The position numbers and the translations under genes were made by a program. Under the pieces are notes generated by a model. That model saw only the letters and a list, made by a program, of their open reading frames with translations. It did no database searches and had not been told where the DNA came from. This document shows positions 54,878 through 64,000 of a stretch of 64,000 bases of DNA, in pieces (within the stretch, counting starts at the first letter, position 1; every line of letters begins with the position of its first letter). This DNA is from Gracilariopsis chorda (Eukaryota; Rhodophyta; Florideophyceae; Gracilariales; Gracilariaceae). Location: contig NBIV01000196.1 in assembly GCA_003194525.1 (NCBI GenBank), positions 62,001 to 126,000 on the forward strand, given 5' to 3'.

Positions 54878-56401
54878 TTTTAGACACCTTACAACTGCAT
54901 CTAGTTAAGTAAAATTTATTGATTTGTGCGTTTACAATACTTGACTATCTTGTCACTACAGTAGCTGACCACTATAAAACGATTACACAGCATAGGTAAA
55001 TGCTAAGTGCCAACCAATAGCAATCCTTAGACAACACCTTGAAAAAAACCATTAAAGAGATGAGAATTTAGGACATTGCATGTTCGTGTAATCAAACAAA
55101 GTAGTAGAACCAAAGCATTTTCCAAACTATAGTACAAATATTTAGTAGAGTACAATAAGTGTTGCAAGAGCAACCAAATGTTTTAAGGAATATATAGAAA
55201 ATGAAATGATAGAACTACAGAATAGAGTTAATATTTTAGCAAAACAAGTAAATCAGGTAAAGCAAGTAAAAAATCATATAACAACTCTAGTACATCAAAA
55301 TAATAATCAATTTAGTAACCTACAAGTAAGAAAACCAGAAAAGCTTTCAGGTAAATATGTAAGACCTTGGGTACAATCATTGGAAATTATTTTCTCCAAC
55401 ATAAATGAAGTAATAAGTGAAGAAAAGAAAAATTAAATATGCTGTAAGGTTTATGAGAGGACAAGTACTAGAATGGTGGGAGCTGATAAATATAAATAAT
55501 GGAAATAAGATTAATACCTTTGATGAGTTCCAAAGAAGACTGTGAGAATACTTTGAACCCGAAAATAGAGAATTAAATTCACGAAAAACAGTATCAATTC
55601 TAACGCAAATGGGAAAGGTCAACTCGGCTAGGTTATATAGTAAAAAATTCATTAAATGGTTATTACAAGTTCCAAATATATCTGTTCAAGAACAAGTATG
55701 TTTATATAGCAAGAGATTGAAGCATCATACTCGTATCGAACTGTAAAGATCAGATCCCAACGAACTACAAGAAGCAATAAATACTGCAGACAGAATGGAT
55801 ACTATTTAAAAATCCAATAGATTTAATTATGGTTATCGTTCATACTGGAGAAATCAACCAAAGCACGATATTATTGAAAAACCAACGCCGATGGAAGTAG
55901 TAAACATTCGACAGAATAAGAACAGAAGTAATTTTAATAATGAAGAAAGAGGGCAATACATGGAACAGAATTTATGCTTTGAGTGTCATGAACAAGGATT
56001 TCGTCCTTGGAAATATAGGATGAACTATAACCCGGAAAACTAAACAATCCTGGTTCGGAGACGACAGCCAGAAACGAATCCGTGGCAGATGTACAATACC
56101 GAAAGACAGAAAAAGACAAACACAATAGAAAACTATTACAAAACTGAAAACCTAATACAATTGCGTTATGTGCATTAAATAATAAAACAACGAAGAATAA
56201 TCTTCTAGTCTCAGAGGGAGAATGTATAAAATTGGTTAAGATTGAAACTTGTAAAATTTTAATGGAAAGTGGTTGTGAGGAGGTCTGTATCTCAAAGAAA
56301 TATGGTGATCAGATTAAACTAAAATGGAAAACAAGTGATATTAGAGCCGAATTATGGGATGGAACATTAATACCAATGGACTAATTTGTAGACGTTCTAT
56401 T

Positions 56402-57227
56402 TGTAGTGCAACGCCCTCAAGGACGGATTCTTCGTACTTGAACGCTTTCCCGATATTATCGGTTGTGTAGTGTGTATATGAACTACGCCCAACTATGGTG
56501 GATATGGACACGTGGGACACGGCTTTGGGTCAATTGGCGGTTGGCCACAGTAGTGGATGTTGCCACGAAATGTGGAGTATTTTACTTAATATTATTTGTT
56601 ATTTTCACAGCCATTTCTGGGAAGCTAGTACTTAGTGCGACGGCGCACTGCCGTCGCACCAGTAAACCTTCCCCAACAAGCGACCACAACGTGGAGAATT
56701 GGCTCTAGTTGTTGCCGCTTGCGCGCGTACTCTACTCCTCCTTGGAGGGATACGCCGTAAACCACGGGACATCTAACCCCCTTGCACATCTAAAGGGACC
56801 CATCACTGAGAGTATAATTGTTCCAATTGCATTGGTGTTTTGCCCTGTATAGGGATATTGTTACCGGCATCGCCGTTCGTCCCCGTCGCTCTCGCGACTC
56901 ACTTCGTCCTCTCTTCCTCCTCTTTACCCTTCCTTTTTTCCACTTTTTAGGGTAGCACCTCCCGCTATCCGCGACCCTCGTGTGCGTATCCGCTCACATA
57001 CCCCCACTTACGTGGAAACATACCTCTACTGAGGATCACACCCCGCTCACGCGGATACCGATTCTTCGCCTTCACCTCCCTGCGCAAGTGGCGACAGGTG
57101 TCCGTGGTCTTACAAACCGCCTTCGCCGTGACACCTCTGGGAGGGCTCTACCCAACTGGGTTCACCTCGTGAGAGTAAGATCCCGAACGTCTTTCGGAGT
57201 TTTTCCCCTTTGGGGCATTGCACCACA
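56402..57227 (+). mobile_element. Solo LTR of 826 bp in the gypsy protease region
   Basis: TGTAGTGCAACGCCC to GGGGCATTGCACCACA with a perfect CTATT duplication (56397-56401 and 57228-57232). Homologous to 3308-5039 in inverted orientation and identical in length once that copy's insert is removed. The hairpin GTGCGACGGC/GCCGTCGCAC lies at 56635-56659. Confidence 0.92.
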
Positions 57228-57968
57228 CTATTCATCAACACTGGAGAAACTAAGTTTAACATAAATCGTTTCATAGTCGATTTGATAGGATATGATGGTA
57301 TTCTGGGAAAATCTTGGCTACACCAGTACAATCCACATGTAAACTGGAAAAGAAAGTTTATACTTATTCATATTGACGGAAAGAAATTTATTGTGGACGC
57401 AGAGCCTGTCAAAAGACAGTCCTCCCAAGTTCAACTTCTGCTAAGTAAGAAACAGTTTGCTAAACTCGTACGAAGGCAAAAGAGTAGAATAAACCTCATG
57501 TTATTACAACCAAGAAGCGACACGGGTAGTACAAAGAAATACAAACTTGACCTAGACCCAAGAGATGATGAAATAGTAAAACTCTTAAAAGAATACCATG
57601 ATGTATTCCCAGATGATTTACCAAATGGATTACCACCAAAAAGAAATATAGAAATGAAAATTGCACTAAAAGAGGATGCTACACCTAAGATGAGACCAAT
57701 GTACAAACAATCTCCAACAGAACTAAAAGAGATAAGGAAAAAACTGGATCACTTATTCAGTCATGAATTTATAAGACCAAGTAATAGCCCATGGGGAAGC
57801 CCAGTTCTTTTCACACCAAAAAAGGATGGCTCAGTTCGAATGTGCGTGGACTATAGAGCAATAAACAAAAAAAGATAATAAAAAACAATGTACCACGTCC
57901 TCGAATATACAAAGTGTGGGACTACCTAGGAAATGGGAAGTGCTTTATTACACTCGATTTGAGATCAG

Positions 57969-58918
57969 TGTGGAGCAACGCTTTTGCATTAGTGAGGAAG
58001 GACTCCCATTCATGGGAAATGTCCGTGACCGGAGTGATGTAATACCCCAGTTATGAAATTGATCCCTCTCAGGACGTGGCAAGAGCACCTGAGTGCGATG
58101 GCAAACCTGGACAGGTGGCATAGTTTAGCTCTGGTAACAGATGGTACGGTTCCAATTTTGGATGGTTAATTTAACGGTTGGCACAACTTGTGTCCCAGAT
58201 AGTGGGAACTCTACGTTTATGGAGCTCGAGAGGTGTGCACCAAATTAGTTAATTAGTTCCGTTTATTGTGGTGAAACCTACTTAGGTAATGGTGGCTCCG
58301 CCGTCAGGTTCACCATTGAATGGCAATCTTTGTTCTCGTTCGAGAAATACTCTTTGCAGAGGAAGGCTCTGGTACGATAGGCCATCGTAGGGATTACGAC
58401 TCCTTGCGGAGAGTATCCACGAGTGGAGTCCGTCTACTATCCCCTTGGGAACACTCAGGCGTCACTACTGTTACAGTATCACCGTGTTCGGTATTGTTAT
58501 CTATTCCACTGTCAGTCTTGGACTCCGCCCCGTATCGGGTTCATTCTCGTGGTGTGTATCGCCACTCTTCTTTGGGTAACACCCATACCGCCTGTGTGGA
58601 TTCACTCCCGTCTCCGGGTCTGTTGCCGCTGGGTGCACGCCCCGTCGCCGGTTCACGTCGTGTTTCTCTTCCCTTTTAGGGCCCCCTTTCTCCTTTGCAG
58701 GATCCCCCGCTCAACACTCTCGTGTGATCCACTCCTACAGACACACCCCATTTTCTGGGCCATTCCCGAACGTCTGCAGGTATAGCCAGAACCACTCTGG
58801 TCTCACACGCCAGCTCGTAGGTCGCACAGAGGGCTCACCACTGAGACACCATCCCCAAACGGAGCGAGGTCTCGAATACCTTGAAGGTGCATCTCCCGTC
58901 ACCGGGTTTTGCTCTACA
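57969..58918 (+). mobile_element. Solo LTR of 950 bp in the gypsy reverse transcriptase
   Basis: TGTGGAGCAACGC to GGGTTTTGCTCTACA with a perfect ATCAG duplication (57964-57968 and 58919-58923). The gypsy reading resumes exactly across it at the conserved LDLRSG block. Confidence 0.9.
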
Positions 58919-60598
58919 ATCAGGAGATAACAAAATCAGAATAAGAGAAGAGGATATACCTAAAACTGCATTTCGTACAAGATACGGACAATTCCAATAT
59001 CTCGTCACACCGTTTGGAATAAGCGGTGTACCTGGTTGCTTCCAAACCTTAATGAATAATACTTCTAGACCGTTTTTGGACACGTTCGTAATGGTGTACC
59101 TGGATGAAATTTTAATTTACAGCACAACAAAGGAAGACCACTGAAACAAATAACACCTGTGCTAGATATACTTAGAAAAGAAAAGCTATATGGTTACTTC
59201 TCAAAATATCACTTCACGAAAGAGGAAGTAGAGTATCTGGGTCATGTAATAACTGCAGAAGGAACTAAAGTTGATGATAAGAAGATTGAAGCAATAACCA
59301 AATAGCCAATACCAAAAACAGTCACAGATGTTCCAAGCTTCCTAGTTAGCTGTAATTTCTACAGGACATTTGTTAAAAACTTTGCAAAATCGCAAATCTT
59401 TAACAGAACTTACAAAATAGAAAAATGAGAAAATGTGGAAAAATGATCAATAAAAGGCATTTGATATACTGAAAAGTAAACTCATAAGTGCACCTATAGT
59501 GAAATTTGCAGATCCTGCGCTTCCACACGAAGTAACAGCAGGTGCCTCCTCCACTGGTTTAGGAGCAGTTCTATCTCAGAAAGACAAGAAAAGGAAAAGA
59601 CCAATAGCATACGCTTCGAAGAAACTTAACGACGCAGAACAGAACTACTCTATAGGAGAAAGAGAACTGCTAGCTATTGTATTTGCACTGAAAACATGGA
59701 GATTGTATTTACATGGTTCTAAGTTAAAAATTGTAACTGAGCATCATCCGCTAAAGTATTTAGAAACACGAAAGACGTTATCAAGAAAACAAGCAAGATG
59801 GGTTGAATTCATGCAAGAGTTTGATTATAAAATTTTGTACATATAACGCAAAGAGAACAAGGTAGCGGATTCGCTCTCAAGAAAGAATATGGAAGTTCAT
59901 AAAACCTCTTCTAGAATCTTCAAACTACTCTTAAATATAACCACAAAAAAAATATCAGATGATACGTTAACAGAATTGGAAAAAGGATACAAGAGCAGCT
60001 TCAAATTCTCACAGATACTTGAACACCCGAAAGAACCATACAAACGTATGGGGAAACGATTTTACTTTGAAAATCGCTTATGCGTACCAGAAGGAAAAAT
60101 ACGAAGGAACATTCGTCAGGAAAATCATTGCTCACTACAAGGAGTACACAGGTCTTATCGAAAACGCTTTTTATAATCAGAGAAAAATACTTTTGGGATA
60201 CAGTGAAAAACAATTTAAAGAGATTTTTATATGATTGTGAAAAATGTCATAAGGCAAAATCAATTAAAAAGGCTGTGCAAGGAGTACTACAAAGCTTTCC
60301 ACCTCCTACACGAAAATGGGAAGTGATCTCAATGCACTTTATATTTGACTTACCAAAAAGCAAAGAATATACTGGAATAATGGCTATTGTGGACAAACTC
60401 TGCAAAAGATTACATTTCATTCCACTCGATGAAAAAAGTAAGGCACTAGACATAGCCAACGTATTCTACAAAGATTTAAATAGACATCATGGACTTCCAA
60501 GGGTCATAATATCAGATTGAGATAACTGATTTACATATATATTCTGGGATACCTTGATAAAACTTCTTAATATAAAACTAAACCTATCACCTTCATTC

Positions 60599-61511
60599 TG
60601 TGGTGCAATCCCGGTGTGGGAAAGGCACCCAAGACAGCTCGAAGCCTTGCTCTCTTGGAGAGGTAGGCCCAGCTGGGTAGAGCCCTCCGTGTCCCGTATG
60701 ACGGTTGTAACTCCGTCGGGAGCCTGGATGTACCTCGGAGGTTTAGGGGTTAGAACGGGTCGGAACCACGGCTGGTACGGAAGTAGCCTGCGAGCAGGGG
60801 AACAAAAGAGGGAAAGGGACCACCCGACGGGGGCGTGCGGAAAGCGGGAACAGACCCCGGAGGGGGGTGCCGATACACACACACGAACACGCACCGCGCG
60901 GCGGTTAGGGGATATGAGGGGAAGAGATGGTCTCACGGTCTCACGACACACGTCGGTAATATCAATACCCAAAACTGGGGCGGAGATAGGGCCTGTACGG
61001 GCGGTCACACGACAACAATGAATACCACGAGTGGTCACAACCCACTGGGTACGACGAGCACGGTCTCCTCGGTGGTGCGAGTCGGGTGAAACTATCGGGC
61101 AAGCGTTGTACCTCCGCGAGGAGTTAGACACTTCGCATGGCGAATAGAGTCAGAGCCGAACTCTTGTTACTTTTCTTGGTGAGCTCGCCGTCGTGCGGCC
61201 GACGCTCAAGTACTAGCTCAGTGCAGTACAGTAGGTAGTGCACTAGCCTAAGTAAAATTAACCCCTAAACTACACTAAAATAAGTAGCCGTTTTGGGCCT
61301 CCTGGCCGGGGCTGTAGCCACGTGTCCACCACCCTTGCCAGGCAAGTACCACAAAATATGAATGTTCCCGTAACCACCCTGGGTAACCCGACCGCTAATT
61401 AGCCCGGTAAACGGGGGCTAAAATTCATGCATCCCGCTTCATCGCTCGCCCCGAGTACACCTCAGATATGAGTTTCACCATCGCCCGTACGCGGGAATGT
61501 ATTGCACTACA
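60599..61511 (-). repeat. 3' LTR (913 bp) of the right-edge element
   Basis: The + strand begins TGTGGTGCAATCCC and ends GTATTGCACTACA. Related to 1752-2677. Confidence 0.7.
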
Positions 61512-61575
61512 CATCCCCCTCCTTAAGGGCCGAAAACGAACGTGAGTATAGGCGTGAGGAGATGAGGCGCGAGGG

Positions 61576-61584
61576 TATAAATAG
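61576..61584 (+). promoter_or_regulatory. TATA box for the antisense frame
   Basis: TATAAATAG, 65 bases from the LTR end and 112 bases before the ATG at 61688. Counterpart of 286-294. Confidence 0.6.
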
Positions 61585-61687
61585 TCCCGACAAGGGAATC
61601 GCCGAGATACCGGTCCCCCGTACCAACACGGTTACAACTGATCAACCCTCAGTACCTTCTTGAACAGACTCTGCGCCCCTCTCTACT

Positions 61688-63403
61688 ATGACCAACACTC
61701 CGTTTTCGAACAACCCGCCTGCGGGCGCCCCGCAGGGGACTTCCGCGAGCGGACAACCTTCCTTCGCGACGCCGGGGTCGCGGGTTCGTCACCCAACCTC
61801 TGGGTTCCTCTCCTTGCCTCTGCCTGGAGGATCGTCTCATGTTCCAACCTTGGATGCGTCGGATGCCGCGAGTATCGCCGCCTGGAATTCCGCTCAAGCG
61901 ATACCGATCACTGCGACCGCCGCCGGCTGGGTGTCACCATCGACACTTTGGGCCCGCAATCCCCGGGAAGACGCTCTCCTCTTTTCACGTGCGCCCTGGT
62001 TCCACCCCACATGGGTTTCCGACTCGGACCTCATCGACTCCTATGTGGAGGAGGGCGAGCTCCCAGGGGGAGTAGGCCGGGAGTTGGTCGACTCCTTCGA
62101 CTGGAGGACGCGTATCGCGGTAGAGCCACAGTTCCTCGCACGGAAGGGCACCAGATATGGTTTCGAGACGCTGAATGAAGCCCGTGCCGGGATGGCCAAG
62201 GTCGCCTACGACCGTCTCGCCCGCGCGAGTTATCCGGATGAGCTGATACCAACGGAATACAGCTTTGACCTCTCGCGGTACCGTACCTACGGTGAAGTCT
62301 CATACTGCGAGAACCTTGCTGCCTACCAGCCATCTACACCGTTCCGGTCCACTCCAATAGAAGCCGGGATGCTCCTCTGGAGGCGCCCAATTCTGCGTGC
62401 AGAGTTCCGATATCTTCGTCGTCCGAATCATCGCGGATCCTTCTTCGACCGACTCCGGTTTGAGCGAAAGGCACGCTCCCGCTTCGGGTTCCTGGTACCA
62501 TACCAAAATCTCGAGGTCGAGAGGCTCCGTCCATCCGCGATGCGCGGCCGGTATGCACCTCTTCCCCATTGGTGGAGCAGGTTCGAAGTCCCGAGGGGAT
62601 GCTTTGCGGAGATGCCTCCGTGCCTCAGCTAAATCGGTTCACTATTAATCAACAATCCGGATTCCGGCTACTGGACTCTCTTCCTCGCCGATTGGGTTGC
62701 TTGCGTTGCCGCATTTCTCCTCTGGGAGGTGTACGACAAGAACCGTCTGTGGTACATTCCTCCTCACCTACGCCAGGTTATCCGCCGATTGGATCTCTAT
62801 ATCCCTCTGGGATCCGAAGCCAATGTGGATGAGCTTCAGTGCCTTCTGAACACCATCGATATGGTTAACTGGGATACAGTCCCAGTCTCCAACGTCCCTG
62901 ACGGTGAGCCTTCCAGGCATGATCGCTCTCCAGGCCGGAGAAATCCAAACGCTGGCAACTTCGTCTTCTATGACCCTTGGGAGGTATCCGTGACTTCACG
63001 GGCTCACGCGCTAGCGTTACGCGATGTACCACGCTCCGTTCCGCGAGGCCACCCGGTTGGGTTCATGTTTTCCGATGACTGGCACGGTTCCTACGAGGAT
63101 GATACAATGGTGGATGACGACCCCGATGAGGTGGAGGAGGCCGTAGCCCCGGGAGCGGCGATGGTCGACGATCTCGACGGATCCGGCCAGCATGTGGCTG
63201 CTCCAGATGGCTGGAATATGGCCGCCAGTGCGGCTGCTTCTCCGTCTACCGCATCTCCGGTCCCCGTGGACCCTCAGGCCGTTGCCTTCAGGGCTCACCT
63301 CCAGTCCATTGGAGTGGTTGCGCCTTCCAACCTCACCAGCGTGAGCGAGTTATTAGCTTTCGCGTCTGCGAACTACCAACCGCCAACGAGCGGCTCATCC
63401 TAA
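61688..63403 (+). CDS. Antisense open-frame region of the right-edge element, unknown protein
   Basis: Nearly 1.7 kb of coding-like sequence with a Pro/Ser/Gly-rich start (MTNTPFSNNPPAGAPQG), then a globular stretch rich in Arg, Tyr, Trp and Phe (for example LVDSFDWRTRIAVEPQF and FRYLRRPNHRGSFFDRLRFE). A second part follows (DKNRLWYIPPHLRQVIRRLD), then an acidic linker (DDDPDEVEEAV) and a Ser/Pro-rich tail. About one break. There is no similarity that I can name to gag, pol, env or a host protein. It lies against the element's direction beside the 3' LTR. Candidate functions such as regulator or nucleic-acid-binding protein are guesses. Confidence 0.55.
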
Positions 63404-64000
63404 GTCAGGATCCTGGACCGTGGCACACACACCTGATATAGGTTAGCGCTTAACGCTCCATAGCTTGTGGTAAACGACTTCCTTCTTCTATATCCGTATG
63501 TCCGGACTCTTCTTTTTCTTCTTCATAGCATCTTCATGCTGGACCGCTAGGCGGTATTCTTCATTAAACCGTTACTTCGGTCGGGCCGCTAGGCGGTGTG
63601 ACGTCCAATGACCATTGGTTTCCCTATCCAGTCCATTACTTCGTGTAACCTTCTGTAGCCAGATCTCTTCCTGTGTCCTCTTCTCTTCGGAGACTTCTCT
63701 TCCGTCTTCGGAATCTTCTGCATTGTAGGATAGTGAGCCAAGTGGGCAAGCTCCTAATGGTCTCGTGGTAGCGTGGCAGAGCTGGGGGGTCCTAAGGTTA
63801 ATGAAGCGGCGGCGACACCTCTGGTAATGTTGGCGCAATGGGGTGGCGCTGACTACGCAGTCCTACAGGTCGGAATTGCGGTAGCGATACCTTGAAGGCC
63901 AAAGGGAATTGTGAGTACCGAGTACGGGGGTGCTCAAGACTCACAAGGGTGTCTGAGTTTACTGTCCCTAGGGGAGGCGCAGCTCGAGGTGCCTAAGTAT
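63404..64000. other. Interior of the right-edge element, no gene supported
   Basis: Contains two copies of a short motif, GGACCGCTAGGCGGT and GGGCCGCTAGGCGGT (about 63540-63554 and 63583-63598), and a minus-strand frame at 63572-63838 of unknown nature. Confidence 0.35.

Larger units (their letters stand above)
54880..60598 (+). mobile_element. Ty3/gypsy retroelement, AT-rich and heavily broken
   Basis: Parts in order: gag (about 55.2-56.05 kb, with a CCHC-like CFECHEQGF), protease region (56.2-57.4 kb), reverse transcriptase (57.6-59.15 kb, with LVTPFGISGVPGCFQTLMN and the catalytic block as YLDEILIYS), RNase H (59.5-59.85 kb, ASSTGLGAVLSQKDK) and integrase (60.0-60.52 kb, to HHGLPRVIISD). 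Integrase after RNase H defines gypsy. At least eight breaks plus two solo LTR insertions; cut at 60598 by the next element, so its 3' part lies beyond the window. No LTR of its own was identified. The base composition is far more AT-rich than that of its neighbours. Confidence 0.85.
60599..64000 (-). mobile_element. 3' portion of an LTR element with an antisense gene, running off the right edge
   Basis: Oriented leftward. Its 3' LTR (60599-61511) ends the gypsy element. Read on the minus strand, the LTR is preceded by the purine tract AAGGAGGGGGATG (61512-61524). On the other strand, from this tract outward, come a TATA box and a long open frame. The 5' LTR, gag and any pol must lie beyond 64000. 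From 63404 to 64000 there is no clear gene; a minus-strand frame at 63572-63838 may be the end of an internal gene. Confidence 0.65.

Noticed and set aside
60599-61511. Reading this LTR as a solo LTR with target duplication CATTC/CATCC
   Set aside because: The right-hand CATCC is part of the polypurine tract (CATCCCCCTCCTT on + strand) that belongs to a 3' LTR, and the element interior follows.

Overview
The window is nuclear DNA of a eukaryote, most likely a multicellular red alga (Chondrus-like florideophyte). This is an inference from long intron-free host genes packed in one island, a hedgehog-type Hint protein of the kind described in red algae, and surrounding stretches made almost wholly of retroelements. 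Nothing bacterial or organellar is seen, and the species cannot be proved from sequence alone.

Layout. 1-5039 is a pile of long terminal repeats (LTRs) inserted in one another, with a scrap of pogo-like transposase. 5040-9388 is mostly empty, with one decayed gene of unknown kind. 9389-24663 is the host gene island: VPS35 retromer subunit (+), DDHD phospholipase (-), CUE-domain protein (-, frameshifted), secreted Hint protein (+), four-pass membrane RING-H2 ubiquitin ligase (+), DPH7 of diphthamide synthesis (-), and a long disordered protein of unknown role (-). Several of these act in membrane traffic, lipids and ubiquitin, but they do not form a pathway.

27235-35428 is a young, nearly whole Ty1/copia element with 159-bp LTRs. 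A pogo DNA transposon sits two bases before the end of its 5' LTR. 35560-40970 is an older copia element on the other strand. 41867-46706 is a PIF/Harbinger DNA transposon, delimited by GGAACACTCCT inverted repeats and an AAT target duplication, with a solo LTR inside its second gene. 47236-52542 is an old LTR element with gag but no room for pol and, on the opposite strand next to its 3' LTR, a long open frame. 52543-54000 holds two more LTRs. About 54880-60598 is an AT-rich, heavily broken Ty3/gypsy element carrying two solo LTRs. 60599-64000 is the 3' end of another LTR element.

The most unusual feature is shared by the elements at both window edges. Immediately inside the 3' LTR and its polypurine tract lies a TATA box facing the other way, and 112-125 bases further on a long open frame antisense to the element. 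The 47-52 kb element has a similarly placed antisense frame with possible weak protein similarity. These may be antisense accessory genes of a retroelement lineage that I cannot match to a described one. Ten LTRs in the window share the ends TGTRGTGCAA/TTGCACTACA or close variants, so this group dominates the repeat landscape.
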